DNA of 39,860 nt from Rubrivirga sp. (GCA_002729215.1 PBTV01000042.1:1-39860); one strand, 5' to 3'. Numbered from the stretch's first letter, positions 1-7,545 are shown. Numbers and translations are program-made. Notes: generated from the sequence alone by a model not told the origin.

Positions 1-342
1 CACGCGGACGATCACGTCACCTTGACGGTGACCGAACTACCCGGTCAGGTCCGATTGATGCCCGGAGAGAAGATCGAGTTGACGCTCCAGACCAACCGCA
101 CCACGGGTTACCAATGGTCGGCGTCGACAACGGGGAAGAAGAAGGCCATCAAGGTGAGCAAGGGTGAGTACACCCCTTCGACTTCCGTCCTCGCCGGTGC
201 ACCGGGCACCACCACCTGGATGATCACCGCTCGTAAGCCAGGCAAGGCCAAGGTGAAGATCGCCGCTACACCGCCAGGGGGCGGGGATCCGGACATCTCG
301 ACACTGACGGTGATCGTGATGAAAGAGTCCTGCGGGGACTAG
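1..342 (+). CDS. Chagasin-like protease inhibitor domain (I42 family), 5' end outside window
   Basis: The frame is open from the first base and stops with TAG at 340-342, so the start and any signal peptide lie upstream. A TTG at 22 could initiate, but the preceding in-frame residues look like the first beta strand. The visible part holds the two family hallmarks: an NRTTGYQW loop (NPTTGYxW in the family) and a later GAPGTTTW stretch followed by beta strands. I42 proteins inhibit papain-like cysteine proteases with three loops on an immunoglobulin-like fold, and bacterial ones are usually exported. The Pro of the first loop is Arg here. The target protease is unknown and none is encoded nearby. 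It converges on the SDR gene. Confidence 0.75.
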   Translation, partial: HADDHVTLTVTELPGQVRLMPGEKIELTLQTNRTTGYQWSASTTGKKKAIKVSKGEYTPSTSVLAGAPGTTTWMITARKPGKAKVKIAATPPGGGDPDISTLTVIVMKESCGD

Positions 343-358
343 AGCATCCCCCGCACAT

Positions 359-398
359 GTTCACCGGTGCAGGCCGCTAGTGGCCCGCTCCGGTGAAC
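359..398. terminator. Inverted repeat between convergent genes, possible bidirectional terminator
   Basis: GTTCACCGG at 359-367 is matched perfectly by CCGGTGAAC at 390-398, with a 22-base loop containing a small inner GCC/GGC stem. It sits between the plus-strand inhibitor stop and the minus-strand SDR, overlapping the last SDR codons. There is no clear T tract, so termination is inferred from position and symmetry only. Confidence 0.35.
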
Positions 399-1066
399 TC
401 GTGAACAACGTCGTCACTGTCGGCGACATTCCATAACGCCCCAGCGATTCGCTCCGGATCGAACGCCGTTCCGGGCGCAATGGTCCCGCGGATGGTCAGT
501 GTCCGCACCGCAAGCGTCGTCTCGCGCAGGTCCTTGTCGAGCGCGATGGCGAGATTGCGAAGCGCCGCCTTCTGCAGCCCGAGCCCGATGCTTGCCACCA
601 TCGGCGAGTCCGCCGTTCCACCTCCGGTGAACAGGATGCGCGGGGACGACTGGGTGAGCATGCGCGGAACCACCGCCTGGGTCATCGCCAGAGCCGCGAC
701 CACTCCGGCATCAAGCCCCGAACTGACCGCATTTAGATCACTGTCCAGCCCTCCCGGTACCCAGGCGGACACGTTGAACAACGCGCAGTCGATTGCAGGG
801 TCACACGCATCGGCGTAGGAGGTGACCGTGTCGCGGAGCGCCGTCGGTTGTGACGCATCGACAACCAGCGTCGCCAACCGCCCACCGTCGGACCCGAGGT
901 GCGTCACCATCTCGTCGAGTGTGTCCGCTGAACGAGCGGCTAACGTGACGTCCGATCCACCCGCGAGGGCGCGGCGAGCGAAGGCCATCCCGAGCCCGGG
1001 TCCCGCCCCCACGATGAGGACGCGACCGGCCGAGTGGCCTGAGAGCATCTCGCTATTCGTCGTCAC
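377..1066 (-). CDS. Atypical short-chain dehydrogenase/reductase (SDR) family protein
   Basis: This 229-residue Rossmann-fold protein has an N-terminal GAGPGLG dinucleotide-binding motif, an acidic VVDAS segment after beta-3 and an NVSA segment in place of NNAG. Where classical SDRs have YxxxK, it reads IGLGLQKAA: the Lys region is kept but the catalytic Tyr is absent. This matches a group of atypical SDRs with an ILFTGGG strand. The GTG at 1066 was chosen because GGGAGG lies 4 bases upstream; a GTG at 1084 is possible but would sit ahead of that site. The start overlaps the TGA of the upstream secreted ORF as GTGA. Oxidoreductase activity is uncertain because of the missing Tyr. Confidence 0.75.
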   Translation of the reverse strand: MTTNSEMLSGHSAGRVLIVGAGPGLGMAFARRALAGGSDVTLAARSADTLDEMVTHLGSDGGRLATLVVDASQPTALRDTVTSYADACDPAIDCALFNVSAWVPGGLDSDLNAVSSGLDAGVVAALAMTQAVVPRMLTQSSPRILFTGGGTADSPMVASIGLGLQKAALRNLAIALDKDLRETTLAVRTLTIRGTIAPGTAFDPERIAGALWNVADSDDVVHEFTGAGH

Positions 1067-1422
1067 AGGTCCTCCCGATCGCACACATTCTTGGTGATCA
1101 CGTTGCCCGGGACGACACGGCCCCCGACCACCAGGGAAATGGTCGGGGGCCGTGCACGCTCGGTCAACGCTTGCGCTTGCGAACCTTCACCCGATTCGGT
1201 GACCACCGCGTACCCATCGTCCCCATTGCGTTGCCCGTGTACGTACACATACCCGTTGCCGGGAGCGTCCACGTACGAGACTGACGTCCAACCGGCTCCC
1301 AGCGTGTTGATGGGGAAACTACGCACGGCACCTGTGTCAGCGGTGGCGGCCGTCGAGCCAGCCACCACGCCGGTTGCGGCCATTCCGATGCAACACGATG
1401 TTGCTATGGCTTTGCGAATCAT
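1063..1422 (-). CDS. Small secreted protein of unknown function, 3' end probably frameshifted
   Basis: As read, 119 residues begin with a clear signal peptide: MIRK, a hydrophobic core and a likely cut after STAATA before DTG. AGGAG lies about 10 bases before the ATG. The first 65 or so codons look genuine (VSYVDAPGNGYVYVHG). The last 35 codons run through a perfect 15-bp hairpin, unusual for coding sequence. In the next frame the DNA encodes GTRWSPNRVKVRKRKR and stops at TGA 1164-1166, nine bases before that hairpin. The intact gene may therefore have ended there with a basic tail, and the longer frame may be a frameshift product. No known family recognised. Confidence covers a gene being present, not this 3' end. 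Confidence 0.6.
   Translation of the reverse strand: MIRKAIATSCCIGMAATGVVAGSTAATADTGAVRSFPINTLGAGWTSVSYVDAPGNGYVYVHGQRNGDDGYAVVTESGEGSQAQALTERARPPTISLVVGGRVVPGNVITKNVCDREDL
1116..1154 (-). terminator. Strong hairpin, likely terminator inside the apparent ORF
   Basis: Positions 1116-1130 and 1140-1154 form a perfect 15-bp GC-rich stem with a 9-base loop. Read on the minus strand it starts nine bases after an alternative-frame TGA at 1164-1166. Length, GC content and position are typical of an actinobacterial factor-independent terminator, although the T tract is poor. It lies within the 3' part of the apparent secreted-protein ORF and upstream of the SDR start, which suggests that the SDR has its own promoter. 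Confidence 0.55.
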
Positions 1423-1538
1423 GGCGGATTCACTCCTGTCGTCGATGTCTGAACAGGAGTCTTACCGGCCGTCGTGCCCGGAACAAGCCTCACAGGGGTA
1501 ATCAGTGAGAAGTGGGGTGCTACGACCCCGTGAAGAGG

Positions 1539-1578
1539 AAAGCGCCCCCCGGCGAGATTTCCCGTCAGGGGGCGCTTT
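1539..1578 (-). terminator. Hairpin terminator after the 49-residue gene
   Basis: AAAGCGCCCCC at 1539-1549 pairs perfectly with GGGGGCGCTTT at 1568-1578 (11 bp, 18-base loop). It lies 12 bases past the stop codon of the small minus-strand gene. The stem ends in A/T pairs on both sides, so it could work in either direction. Confidence 0.65.
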
Positions 1579-1590
1579 CGTTACCAGGGG

Positions 1591-1740
1591 TTACAGGTGA
1601 CGGGAGAAAATCGCGTCGATCTCCTCGACGTGGCTGGAACCGTAGGGCCCTGCCAATTCCCGTTGCTTGCGCCACTCGCGCTCGACGGCACGTCGGCTGG
1701 TGGCTTCCTGCGAGTAATACGCGCGAATGCGCTTGAACAT
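1591..1740 (-). CDS. Small basic protein, 49 residues, unknown function
   Basis: ATG at 1740 to TAA at 1591-1593 encodes 49 residues starting MFKRIRAYYSQEATSRRAVE and ending EEIDAIFSRHL. The product is rich in Arg, Lys, Glu and aromatic residues, with no membrane segment and helical character. A weak AAAGG lies upstream, and a good hairpin terminator follows the stop by 12 bases. The leader holds a small CCGGG/CCCGG hairpin near 1790-1804. The protein-like composition with a matched terminator argues for a real gene; opposite-strand frames here look like shadows. The family is not recognised with confidence. A cytosolic location is inferred. Confidence 0.65.
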   Translation of the reverse strand: MFKRIRAYYSQEATSRRAVEREWRKQRELAGPYGSSHVEEIDAIFSRHL

Positions 1741-2066
1741 GCTGGCCTTACCTTTCTCGCCCTTGTGGGGCCCTTGTTGTGTTCTGCGCCGGGGGTCACC
1801 CGGCTGCCCTATCGTCTCACGCCATTGATGACGTGGACGTTACGCAGAGATGTGCCCGCGATGACATGTGCGAGGCGAATGGCTCCGTTGATACAAATGG
1901 TCCGTCGCCGAGATGAGACCGGCCAACGAGTGGTCGGTGCTAACGCTTACCTGTCCCTGACAGTTCCAGACGCCGGGAACAACTTGTCTCCCCAATTCTC
2001 GAATTCTCGAATTTTCGATGCTTCTTGCCCTGGCTGCCCGCGAGTCGCTCGGATGGGGACCCGGGC
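1741..2066. other. Intergenic stretch without a supported gene
   Basis: No reading frame here has convincing composition or a ribosome-binding site. It contains the leader of the 49-residue gene with a short direct repeat of CCCTTGT near 1760-1778, and an AT-richer patch with a tandem 8-bp repeat at 1994-2017. A promoter for the small gene should lie here, but I cannot point to a clear -10/-35 pair. Confidence 0.5.
1994..2017. repeat. Three tandem 8-bp units
   Basis: AATTCTCG occurs at 1994-2001 and 2002-2009, followed by AATTTTCG at 2010-2017. The copies are head to tail in an otherwise featureless intergenic region, about 50 bases from a decayed coding fragment. A function, such as a repressor site or simple slippage tract, cannot be told from sequence. 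Confidence 0.8.
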
Positions 2067-2253
2067 TTAGGGATCTGGGAGTCTTGAGTGCTTTGTTGCG
2101 TAGCTCAGGGTGACGGTGGTGAGCGGCTTGCCGCGCTTATCACGAACTACGGCCTCACTCACGAGTATGGCACCGCCGCGCTTGCGCGAGCTGGCCGTCG
2201 GACAGGGCCACGTTGGCAAGCATGCTGGACTGCGCAGCTACGTTGAGTGTCGC
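2067..2253 (-). pseudogene. Degenerate coding fragment, possibly a thioesterase-like C-terminus
   Basis: On the minus strand one frame reads LNVAAQSSMLANVALSDGQL near 2190-2240. An adjacent frame continues as RKRGGAILVSEAVVRDKRG and then LTTVTLSY up to TAA at 2067-2069. Together they look like one protein C-terminus broken by a frameshift near 2185-2195. The 5' part is missing: the fragment starts at the stop codon of the Pr6Pr gene, and its frame meets TAA just upstream. The pattern of a strand, charged loop and strand loosely recalls PaaI/hotdog thioesterases, but this family call is weak. Confidence 0.35.
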
Positions 2254-2254
2254 G

Positions 2255-2941
2255 TTAGCCCTTTATTCTTTCGCGCCTTGTCGTGAGGAGCACCATCGCC
2301 TTGTCAACGCCCCACAGCAGTAGAGCGAGCACGCAGCAGGCCAGCAAAATGACGACGAGGTTCATTAAGACGGGCCCGTAACCCAGTTTGACCACGTTCA
2401 CGAAGGGGTAGGGGTAGGCATCAACGATGGCGCCTCGAATCAGCGTAAGCAGAATCCACGAGAGCGGCAGAATGAAGCTGGCCACGATGAGTTTCAGGGA
2501 GATCCACCCGCGAGGGCCAACGATCAGCCAAGCGAGAACGAACGCAAGTGGCGTCAAGATGTGATTGCACGCGTTGCTGACTGCGGCTGCCCCTTGGGTG
2601 TCTACTAGATCGGCGAGAGCGAGGTGATAAATCAAGCCGGTGACTGAAATCATGAGTAGTGCGCTCAACCAGATGGTTTGAAACCGTGGGGATGCTGCAC
2701 GCGGTTGATACACAAAATAGCCAGCGACGATGGCGACAACGATGTTCGACCAGATAGTGAAGAACGACAGGTAATCGACGACGCGATTGATTAGGGGCTG
2801 CCCCGAGCTCCCCAATAGTGACGGTTCCGCAGACAGGCTGGGGTAGGTATCGCGTAGGACCATCGAAAACCCGATGGCAAGCCCCAAACTCGCGACCCCG
2901 CAAGTGATTGAGTAAGCCCACCGATATCTTGCGGCACTCAT
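2255..2941 (-). CDS. Pr6Pr-like integral membrane protein
   Basis: The 228-residue protein has about six hydrophobic segments: roughly residues 10-28, 55-75, 88-108, 126-143, 148-170 and 192-216. The pattern YLSFFTIWSNIVVAIVAGYF near residues 57-76, then NHILTPLAFVLAWLIVGPRG and a PYPFVN loop, fits the Pr6Pr (FAR-17a/AIG1-like) group of bacterial membrane proteins. Their function is not established. The ATG at 2941 has no obvious ribosome-binding site. It is not closely coupled to the upstream secreted gene (122-base gap). Its stop abuts a decayed fragment, so the gene may have arrived by insertion or deletion at this spot. Confidence 0.7.
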   Translation of the reverse strand: MSAARYRWAYSITCGVASLGLAIGFSMVLRDTYPSLSAEPSLLGSSGQPLINRVVDYLSFFTIWSNIVVAIVAGYFVYQPRAASPRFQTIWLSALLMISVTGLIYHLALADLVDTQGAAAVSNACNHILTPLAFVLAWLIVGPRGWISLKLIVASFILPLSWILLTLIRGAIVDAYPYPFVNVVKLGYGPVLMNLVVILLACCVLALLLWGVDKAMVLLTTRRERIKG

Positions 2942-3063
2942 GTGGTGAACCTAGGTCGTTTCACGAGACGTTATTGACGTGTTGCACCACATGCTGGACG
3001 ACTCTCGCCGGCAACTCCACGCGAAGAGACCACCGGGCTCCATCCCGAAGCCGCAGGCCAAAG

Positions 3064-4041
3064 TCATTCCTTGGCGATGAAGGTGTACTTACCTTCCTCA
3101 TCGGTCTTTGGATCCATCCAGATGATGGAACATTTGCCGGACTCTTGGAACTTGGCAATCACCTTGCCCCTCTCGGTCGTCTTGATCGCGCAAACCTCCG
3201 CGCTTTCTTGAGTCGCTCGCCACTCGAGCCGCTTACCGAGAGCGGTCTTTGCCTGGGCGACCTGCTCGAGAGTGTAGGTATCGCCAACCTCTACCTTCTT
3301 CTCGCTCAGCGCCTTCTCGAAAAGCCCGGGCTCCCACGGAAGAACCATCGTGGCCGACTCAATGCTGTCCACCCACGCGTCAGCACCGGAGACACCGGAG
3401 TACAGCTCGGCGGAGATAAGGACGTCTTTCAGCCCGGGCACGGTCGGGGTGAACTTGAAGGTCGCTACTCCATCAACGAAGGGGGCCGCTGCAACGGGGG
3501 CACCGTCCATGGAGATGACAGCGTTCCCTTCCGTCCATTGTGCAGGAGAGTCTGGATCTGGTCGAGTGGACGCGTACGCAAAGATTCGCTGCGGGTCGCC
3601 AGCAATCATGTATTGCGGAAGAGCGGCCTGTATCGCGTTGCCGACCGGACAGTTGTTCCCACCTTCGCTAGTCCAACATGCCGCTGGTGCCGGGGTCTGG
3701 TCGTCAGCCACGCACTCACTGATGTCATCGCAGTTATCGTCCGGGACGACGAAGTTCCCCGATGCCGGTGTTGCCCCGTAGACCGTGTACCAAGTTCCGT
3801 TGCTCAGGGTGGGTGGCACCAAAAGGGAGCGGTCATCGAGGAACAAACCCGCCTGAATTGCGACTGTACAATCCTGGAAGGCCTGGAGGTCGGAGTCATA
3901 CTTGTTGTCGGCAGTGCCTACTCCACAGGGTTCTTTTGCAGCCGCCGCTGTCGCAGTCGATGCGACGGCAGCCAAACCTGCAAGGGCGAGCGACATCCCC
4001 GCAATAGCTGCCACGGAGCGCCTTCCAAGGAAACTGAGCAT
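3064..4041 (-). CDS. Secreted protein of unknown function, 325 residues
   Basis: The product begins MLSFLGRRS, then a long hydrophobic stretch ending in TATAAAA, a classical Sec signal peptide cut near residue 35. The mature part is cysteine-containing (several pairs: EPCG, DCTV, DNCDDISEC, ACW, NNCP, VCAIK, GKCS) and probably disulfide-bonded. A VDGVATFKFTPTVPGLKDV segment suggests an immunoglobulin-like beta fold. The last 100 residues include a Lys/Glu-rich stretch and GKCSIIWMDPKTDEEGKYTF, which looks like another beta domain. The ATG at 4041 was chosen over GTG at 4044 because GGGAGG is 5 bases before it. I do not recognise the family; an extracellular location is inferred. Confidence 0.7.
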   Translation of the reverse strand: MLSFLGRRSVAAIAGMSLALAGLAAVASTATAAAAKEPCGVGTADNKYDSDLQAFQDCTVAIQAGLFLDDRSLLVPPTLSNGTWYTVYGATPASGNFVVPDDNCDDISECVADDQTPAPAACWTSEGGNNCPVGNAIQAALPQYMIAGDPQRIFAYASTRPDPDSPAQWTEGNAVISMDGAPVAAAPFVDGVATFKFTPTVPGLKDVLISAELYSGVSGADAWVDSIESATMVLPWEPGLFEKALSEKKVEVGDTYTLEQVAQAKTALGKRLEWRATQESAEVCAIKTTERGKVIAKFQESGKCSIIWMDPKTDEEGKYTFIAKE

Positions 4042-4331
4042 CACTGCCTCCCGCTTTATTCACCGTCTGGACCCTTAAGGTACGCATCCGATAAAACAGC
4101 ACCACCAAAAATGAGGGCTTTCCTTCACTTACTCGATACCCCACTCACTATAGGCCTGCGCCGTTCCGGCGGCGGGCTGGTTCAAGGCTCTGCCGAGCGC
4201 GGTGCCCTCTGTGGGACTTCCACGAGAAATTCAGCTAATGAAAGCGACAGCTTGTGTCCCAACTCGCCGATTGCTCTCACTCCCGACCACCCGGAAGTGA
4301 AGGCCTCGCCCCTTGGGTCAACACCAAACGG
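4042..4331. other. Intergenic region upstream of the secreted-protein gene
   Basis: No supported gene. The part nearest the minus-strand secreted gene is AT-richer, and TACCTT around 4077-4082 could be a -10 element on that strand, but no matching -35 is clear. The part next to tRNA-Ala (about 4150-4330) shows no coding signal. Confidence 0.4.
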
Positions 4332-4404
4332 TGGAGCTGAGGGGACTCGAACCCCTGACCCCCTCCATGCCATGGAGGTGCGCTACCAGCTGCGCCACAG
4401 CCCC
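4332..4404 (-). tRNA. tRNA-Ala (GGC anticodon)
   Basis: On the minus strand GGGGCTG pairs with CAGCTCC to give the 7-bp acceptor stem with one G-T pair and discriminator A. The anticodon stem CCTCC/GGAGG encloses loop ATGGCAT, giving anticodon GGC. The T loop reads TTCGAGT. It is 73 bases with no encoded CCA, and lies just downstream of the histidine phosphatase gene on the same strand. Confidence 0.95.
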
Positions 4405-4435
4405 GTAGGGAGCGCTCAGCATACCCGGGGGGCCG

Positions 4436-5083
4436 CTAGCGATCGTCGGCGAGTGCGGGCGTTGGTAACGAGCCCGCGTTGTACTCCTGCAGACGCCAGG
4501 CCGGACCGAATCCGGTGCTGTTCTCGCTCAGGATCGACCAGGCGCAATTGCTCAATACCCCGAGGCATGCCCACTGCTCCGGCGGCAGTTCCAGCAACGC
4601 ACCGATACCCGCCCGCGCCGCGCCGCCGTGAGTCGCGACGACCAAGGTTTCGGATTCCGCTAACTCCTCGAGCCCATCGGTGATCGCTGCCACCACCCTG
4701 TCGGCCACCTCGATGCGGGTTTCACCGCCACCAGGGCGCGCAGCGGAATCCGATGCCCACCGCGCCACTTCATCTCCGTGGCGCTCCAGCAATTCCGCGC
4801 GACTCAGGCCTTCCCACTCCCCCGCGAAGGTTTCACGAAGTCGGGCATCGGCCCTGACGTGAACGCCGGTTCTCACGCTCAAGGCTTGGGCGGTCGCCCA
4901 GGCGCGGGCGAGATCTGACGCGATGATGCGATCCGGCTCAAGATACGCGAGCAACTCGGCGGCGCGCTCGGCCTGCGCTCGGCCCTCGTCGTCGAGTTCG
5001 ATATCCGACTGTCCCTGAAATCTCCGCTCGGCGTTCCACGAGGTGCGTCCGTGACGCCAGAGGATGATCTGTCGCTCGCCCAC
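4436..5083 (-). CDS. Histidine phosphatase family protein, GpgP-like by position
   Basis: The 215-residue protein has the catalytic LWRHGRTSWN motif near residues 8-17, an LRETFAGEWEGLS segment with the acid/base region near 83-95, and the second catalytic His in VVATHGG near residue 150, all typical of the phosphoglycerate-mutase-like superfamily. The GTG start at 5083 lies 2 bases after the rsfS stop with GGAG upstream, so it is translationally coupled. In Mycobacterium the same position beside rsfS and nadD is held by Rv2419c, a glucosyl-3-phosphoglycerate phosphatase. This suggests, but does not prove, the same substrate here. Cytosolic. Confidence 0.85.
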   Translation of the reverse strand: MGERQIILWRHGRTSWNAERRFQGQSDIELDDEGRAQAERAAELLAYLEPDRIIASDLARAWATAQALSVRTGVHVRADARLRETFAGEWEGLSRAELLERHGDEVARWASDSAARPGGGETRIEVADRVVAAITDGLEELAESETLVVATHGGAARAGIGALLELPPEQWACLGVLSNCAWSILSENSTGFGPAWRLQEYNAGSLPTPALADDR

Positions 5084-5085
5084 GA

Positions 5086-5475
5086 TTACTCCGAGGGGGC
5101 AGTCTGACCGGACGTCACAGACTCCGGCAGTTCGACGTCAGGGCAGTCCTTCCACAAGCGTTCGATCGCGTAGTGGACGCGATCCTCTGCCTGCTGCACG
5201 TGCACGACGACATCACCGAAGTCCAGCAGAACCCAGTGCGCCCCCTTCATGCCCTCCCGGCGAATCGGCTTCACGCCTTTGGCATGCAACGCTTCCTCGA
5301 TCGCGTCGACGATCGACTTCACTTGACGCTCGTTGACGCCGGAGCAGATCACGAAGACATCGGTGATGACCAGTTGCTCGCTGACGTCGATCGCAATGAT
5401 GTCCGTGGCGAGCTTGTCGGATGCCGCTTGCGCTGCGGTGATCGCGGTATCGAGGGAGTCGGGAGCCGCGCTCAC
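5086..5475 (-). CDS. rsfS: Ribosomal silencing factor RsfS
   Basis: The 129-residue protein matches the RsfS/DUF143 fold. Motifs are [20 protein letters not shown] near residues 23-42, a [18 protein letters not shown] helix, GVKPIRREG and [16 protein letters not shown]. RsfS binds ribosomal protein L14 on the 50S subunit and blocks subunit joining when nutrients are low. The start is the GTG at 5475, which overlaps the nadD TGA as GTGA. Longer in-frame starts would run through nadD and are rejected. The short acidic C-terminal tail after PDVELPES is not conserved in the family. Cytosolic, ribosome-associated. Confidence 0.95.
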   Translation of the reverse strand: MSAAPDSLDTAITAAQAASDKLATDIIAIDVSEQLVITDVFVICSGVNERQVKSIVDAIEEALHAKGVKPIRREGMKGAHWVLLDFGDVVVHVQQAEDRVHYAIERLWKDCPDVELPESVTSGQTAPSE

Positions 5476-6074
5476 AAGGCCCCGCCCGAGTCCAGGAGAT
5501 CCACATACAGGCGATGCTTTCGGATCCATCGGGCAACGCCCTCGGGAACCAGATAATCGATCGGCTTTCCCTCGGACACTCGCTGACGGATATCGCTGCT
5601 GGATATCGACAAGGCCGGGATCTCGATCAACGTGACGACGCCTTCGGGTAGGCCAGGGTCGGCGAGTTGATGACCCGGCCGGGTGACGCCGACAAGGTGG
5701 GCTCGCTCGATGATCCCGTCCGGGTCGTGCCAGCCGACGATGTCGGTCAGAGCGTCCGCGCCGGTGATGAAGAACCACTCGGCCAAGTCGTGCGGGTGAG
5801 CACGGGCGAAACCCTTCTGCAGGTCACGCAAGGTGTCCACCGTGTAGGTGGGGCCATCTCGGTCAATATCGACCCGCGACACCTCGAAGCGGGGATCGGC
5901 CGCCGTCGCGATGACCGTCATCAGGTAGCGATCCTCACCAGAGGTCGTGGGGGTTGTCTTGTGCCACGGCGCACCCGAAGGGCAAAAGATCACTCGCTGG
6001 AGATCGAAACGGTCGGCCACTTCCGATGCAGCCACCAGGTGCCCGTGGTGGAGGGGGTCGAAGGTGCCACCCAT
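5472..6074 (-). CDS. nadD: Nicotinate-nucleotide adenylyltransferase NadD
   Basis: NadD transfers AMP from ATP to nicotinate mononucleotide in NAD synthesis. The nucleotidyltransferase motif [12 protein letters not shown] is at residues 2-13, and the second signature [10 protein letters not shown] is near residue 160. The length of 200 fits the family. In-frame codons just upstream of the ATG encode LRIGV, the usual first beta strand, so the true start may be the CTG at 6089; no ATG, GTG or TTG occurs before the upstream in-frame stop. It overlaps rsfS by 4 bases and follows the 46-residue membrane gene. Confidence 0.95.
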   Translation of the reverse strand: MGGTFDPLHHGHLVAASEVADRFDLQRVIFCPSGAPWHKTTPTTSGEDRYLMTVIATAADPRFEVSRVDIDRDGPTYTVDTLRDLQKGFARAHPHDLAEWFFITGADALTDIVGWHDPDGIIERAHLVGVTRPGHQLADPGLPEGVVTLIEIPALSISSSDIRQRVSEGKPIDYLVPEGVARWIRKHRLYVDLLDSGGAL

Positions 6075-6110
6075 GACACCGATGCGCAGGTTGCTCAGCG
6101 TCTTGCCCCG

Positions 6111-6251
6111 TTAGCGATCGACCCTGATCATCATCGTGATGATCAGCAGGCCGCCGAGCACTCCGAGGGCGGCCAAGCCGAACACCCATGCGGGAACGCC
6201 GGCTTCACCGCCGGCTTCGCTGGCCGCGAGAACGAGACTGTGTGCACTCAT
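6111..6251 (-). CDS. Small single-pass membrane protein, 46 residues
   Basis: ATG 6251 to TAA 6111-6113 encodes 46 residues. A short N-terminal part (MSAHSLVLAASEAGG) is followed by one transmembrane helix, roughly residues 21-42 (AWVFGLAALGVLGGLLIITM), and a short VDR tail. Small membrane proteins of this layout are commonly found between proA and nadD in actinobacteria. The gene lies in the same orientation as its neighbours, 22 bases after proA and 36 before nadD, so it is probably co-transcribed. The function is unknown. Confidence 0.75.
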   Translation of the reverse strand: MSAHSLVLAASEAGGEAGVPAWVFGLAALGVLGGLLIITMMIRVDR

Positions 6252-6273
6252 AACCTCAGCCTACCCAGGCGAC

Positions 6274-7545
6274 CTACGTGCGGGTGTGACCGTCGCCGGT
6301 CACGACGAATGTGGTGGACGTCAACTCCGGTAGCCCCATCGGGCCACGCGCGTGGAGCTTCTGCGTGGAGATGCCGATCTCCGCACCGAAACCGAATTCT
6401 CCGCCATCGGTGAAGCGCGTCGAGGCGTTCACCATGATCGCTGCGGAATCGATGCGTGCCGTGAAATGAGCGATCGCAGTTTGACTGTCGCTAATGATCG
6501 CCTCGGTATGACCGGACGACCACCGGCGTATGTGATCGATGGCCTGGTCGATGTCGTCCACGATCGCGGCGGCAAGATCGAGTGAGTAGTACTCCGCCGC
6601 CCAGTCCTCATCGGTCGCGCTAACGACCGTGCACGGACCGCCGGCCGCAGCATCGGCAAATCGCGCATCCGCGTGGACGGTGACGCCAGCATCGGCGAGG
6701 GCTTGGAGTGCCCGCGGCAGGAAAGCATCCGCCACCTCTCGGTGCACGAGAAGAGTTTCCGCCGCGTTGCAGACGCTGACCCGCTGGGTCTTGCTGTTCA
6801 CGACCAGAGTCACGGCTTTGTCGATGTCGGCGTCAGCGTCGACGTACACGTGACAGTTGCCCACGCCGGTTTCGATCACCGGGACGGTGGAGTTCTCGAC
6901 GATGTTGCGGATCAGAGATTCGCCGCCACGCGGAATCAACACGTCGACGAGGCCGCGGGCCGTCATCAGGTGCTTCACCGATTCGTGGGTATCTCCGGGA
7001 ACGAGTTGCACAGCGTCGGGGTTCAATCCTTGCTCGGTCAGCGCCGAACGCATCGAGGAGATCAGCGCTTGGTTGCTGTTCATCGCCGAGGACGATCCGC
7101 GCAGCAATGCGGCGTTGCCGCTCTTGAGGCATAGACCGGCGGCATCGACGGTGACGTTCGGTCGGGCCTCGTAGATCATTCCGACCACGCCGATGGGGAC
7201 GCGCACCTGACGGACCTGCAAACCATTCGGCAGGGTGTAGCCGCGGATCACTTCACCGACCGGATCCGGTAGGGCAGCAACGTCCCGAAGAGCCTGAGCG
7301 ATCGCCGCAATGCGCTCAGCGTCGAGAGTGAGGCGGTCGATCAGAGCCGCCGACGTTCCGTTCTCGCGGGCGCGAGCCGTATCGATCTCGTTTTCCCGCA
7401 CGATGACGTCGGCATCGGCTTCGAGGGCGTTTGCCATCGCGACCAGCGCACGGTCCTTTTCCTCGCGCGTCATCACCCGGAGTTCGTGGGCGGCGGCGCG
7501 GGATCGCCGCGCGGTGTCGCGCACGAGTTCGCGGTCATCCAGCAT
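6274..7545 (-). CDS. proA: Gamma-glutamyl phosphate reductase ProA
   Basis: ProA reduces gamma-glutamyl phosphate to glutamate semialdehyde with NADPH, the second step of proline synthesis. The 423-residue length is normal. Recognised segments are [20 protein letters not shown] near 117-136, [23 protein letters not shown] and the catalytic Cys259 in [10 protein letters not shown], ending with the [21 protein letters not shown] block. The ATG at 7545 was chosen because the family begins here; the longer in-frame extension is Cys/Pro-rich and runs into the next gene. There is a 19-base gap to the preceding 123-residue gene. Cytosolic. Confidence 0.97.
   Translation of the reverse strand: MLDDRELVRDTARRSRAAAHELRVMTREEKDRALVAMANALEADADVIVRENEIDTARARENGTSAALIDRLTLDAERIAAIAQALRDVAALPDPVGEVIRGYTLPNGLQVRQVRVPIGVVGMIYEARPNVTVDAAGLCLKSGNAALLRGSSSAMNSNQALISSMRSALTEQGLNPDAVQLVPGDTHESVKHLMTARGLVDVLIPRGGESLIRNIVENSTVPVIETGVGNCHVYVDADADIDKAVTLVVNSKTQRVSVCNAAETLLVHREVADAFLPRALQALADAGVTVHADARFADAAAGGPCTVVSATDEDWAAEYYSLDLAAAIVDDIDQAIDHIRRWSSGHTEAIISDSQTAIAHFTARIDSAAIMVNASTRFTDGGEFGFGAEIGISTQKLHARGPMGLPELTSTTFVVTGDGHTRT

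Noticed and set aside
2908-4683. 591-codon plus-strand frame spanning the secreted gene, tRNA-Ala and phosphatase end
   Set aside because: It runs through a tRNA gene and antisense to two supported genes, with no family features.
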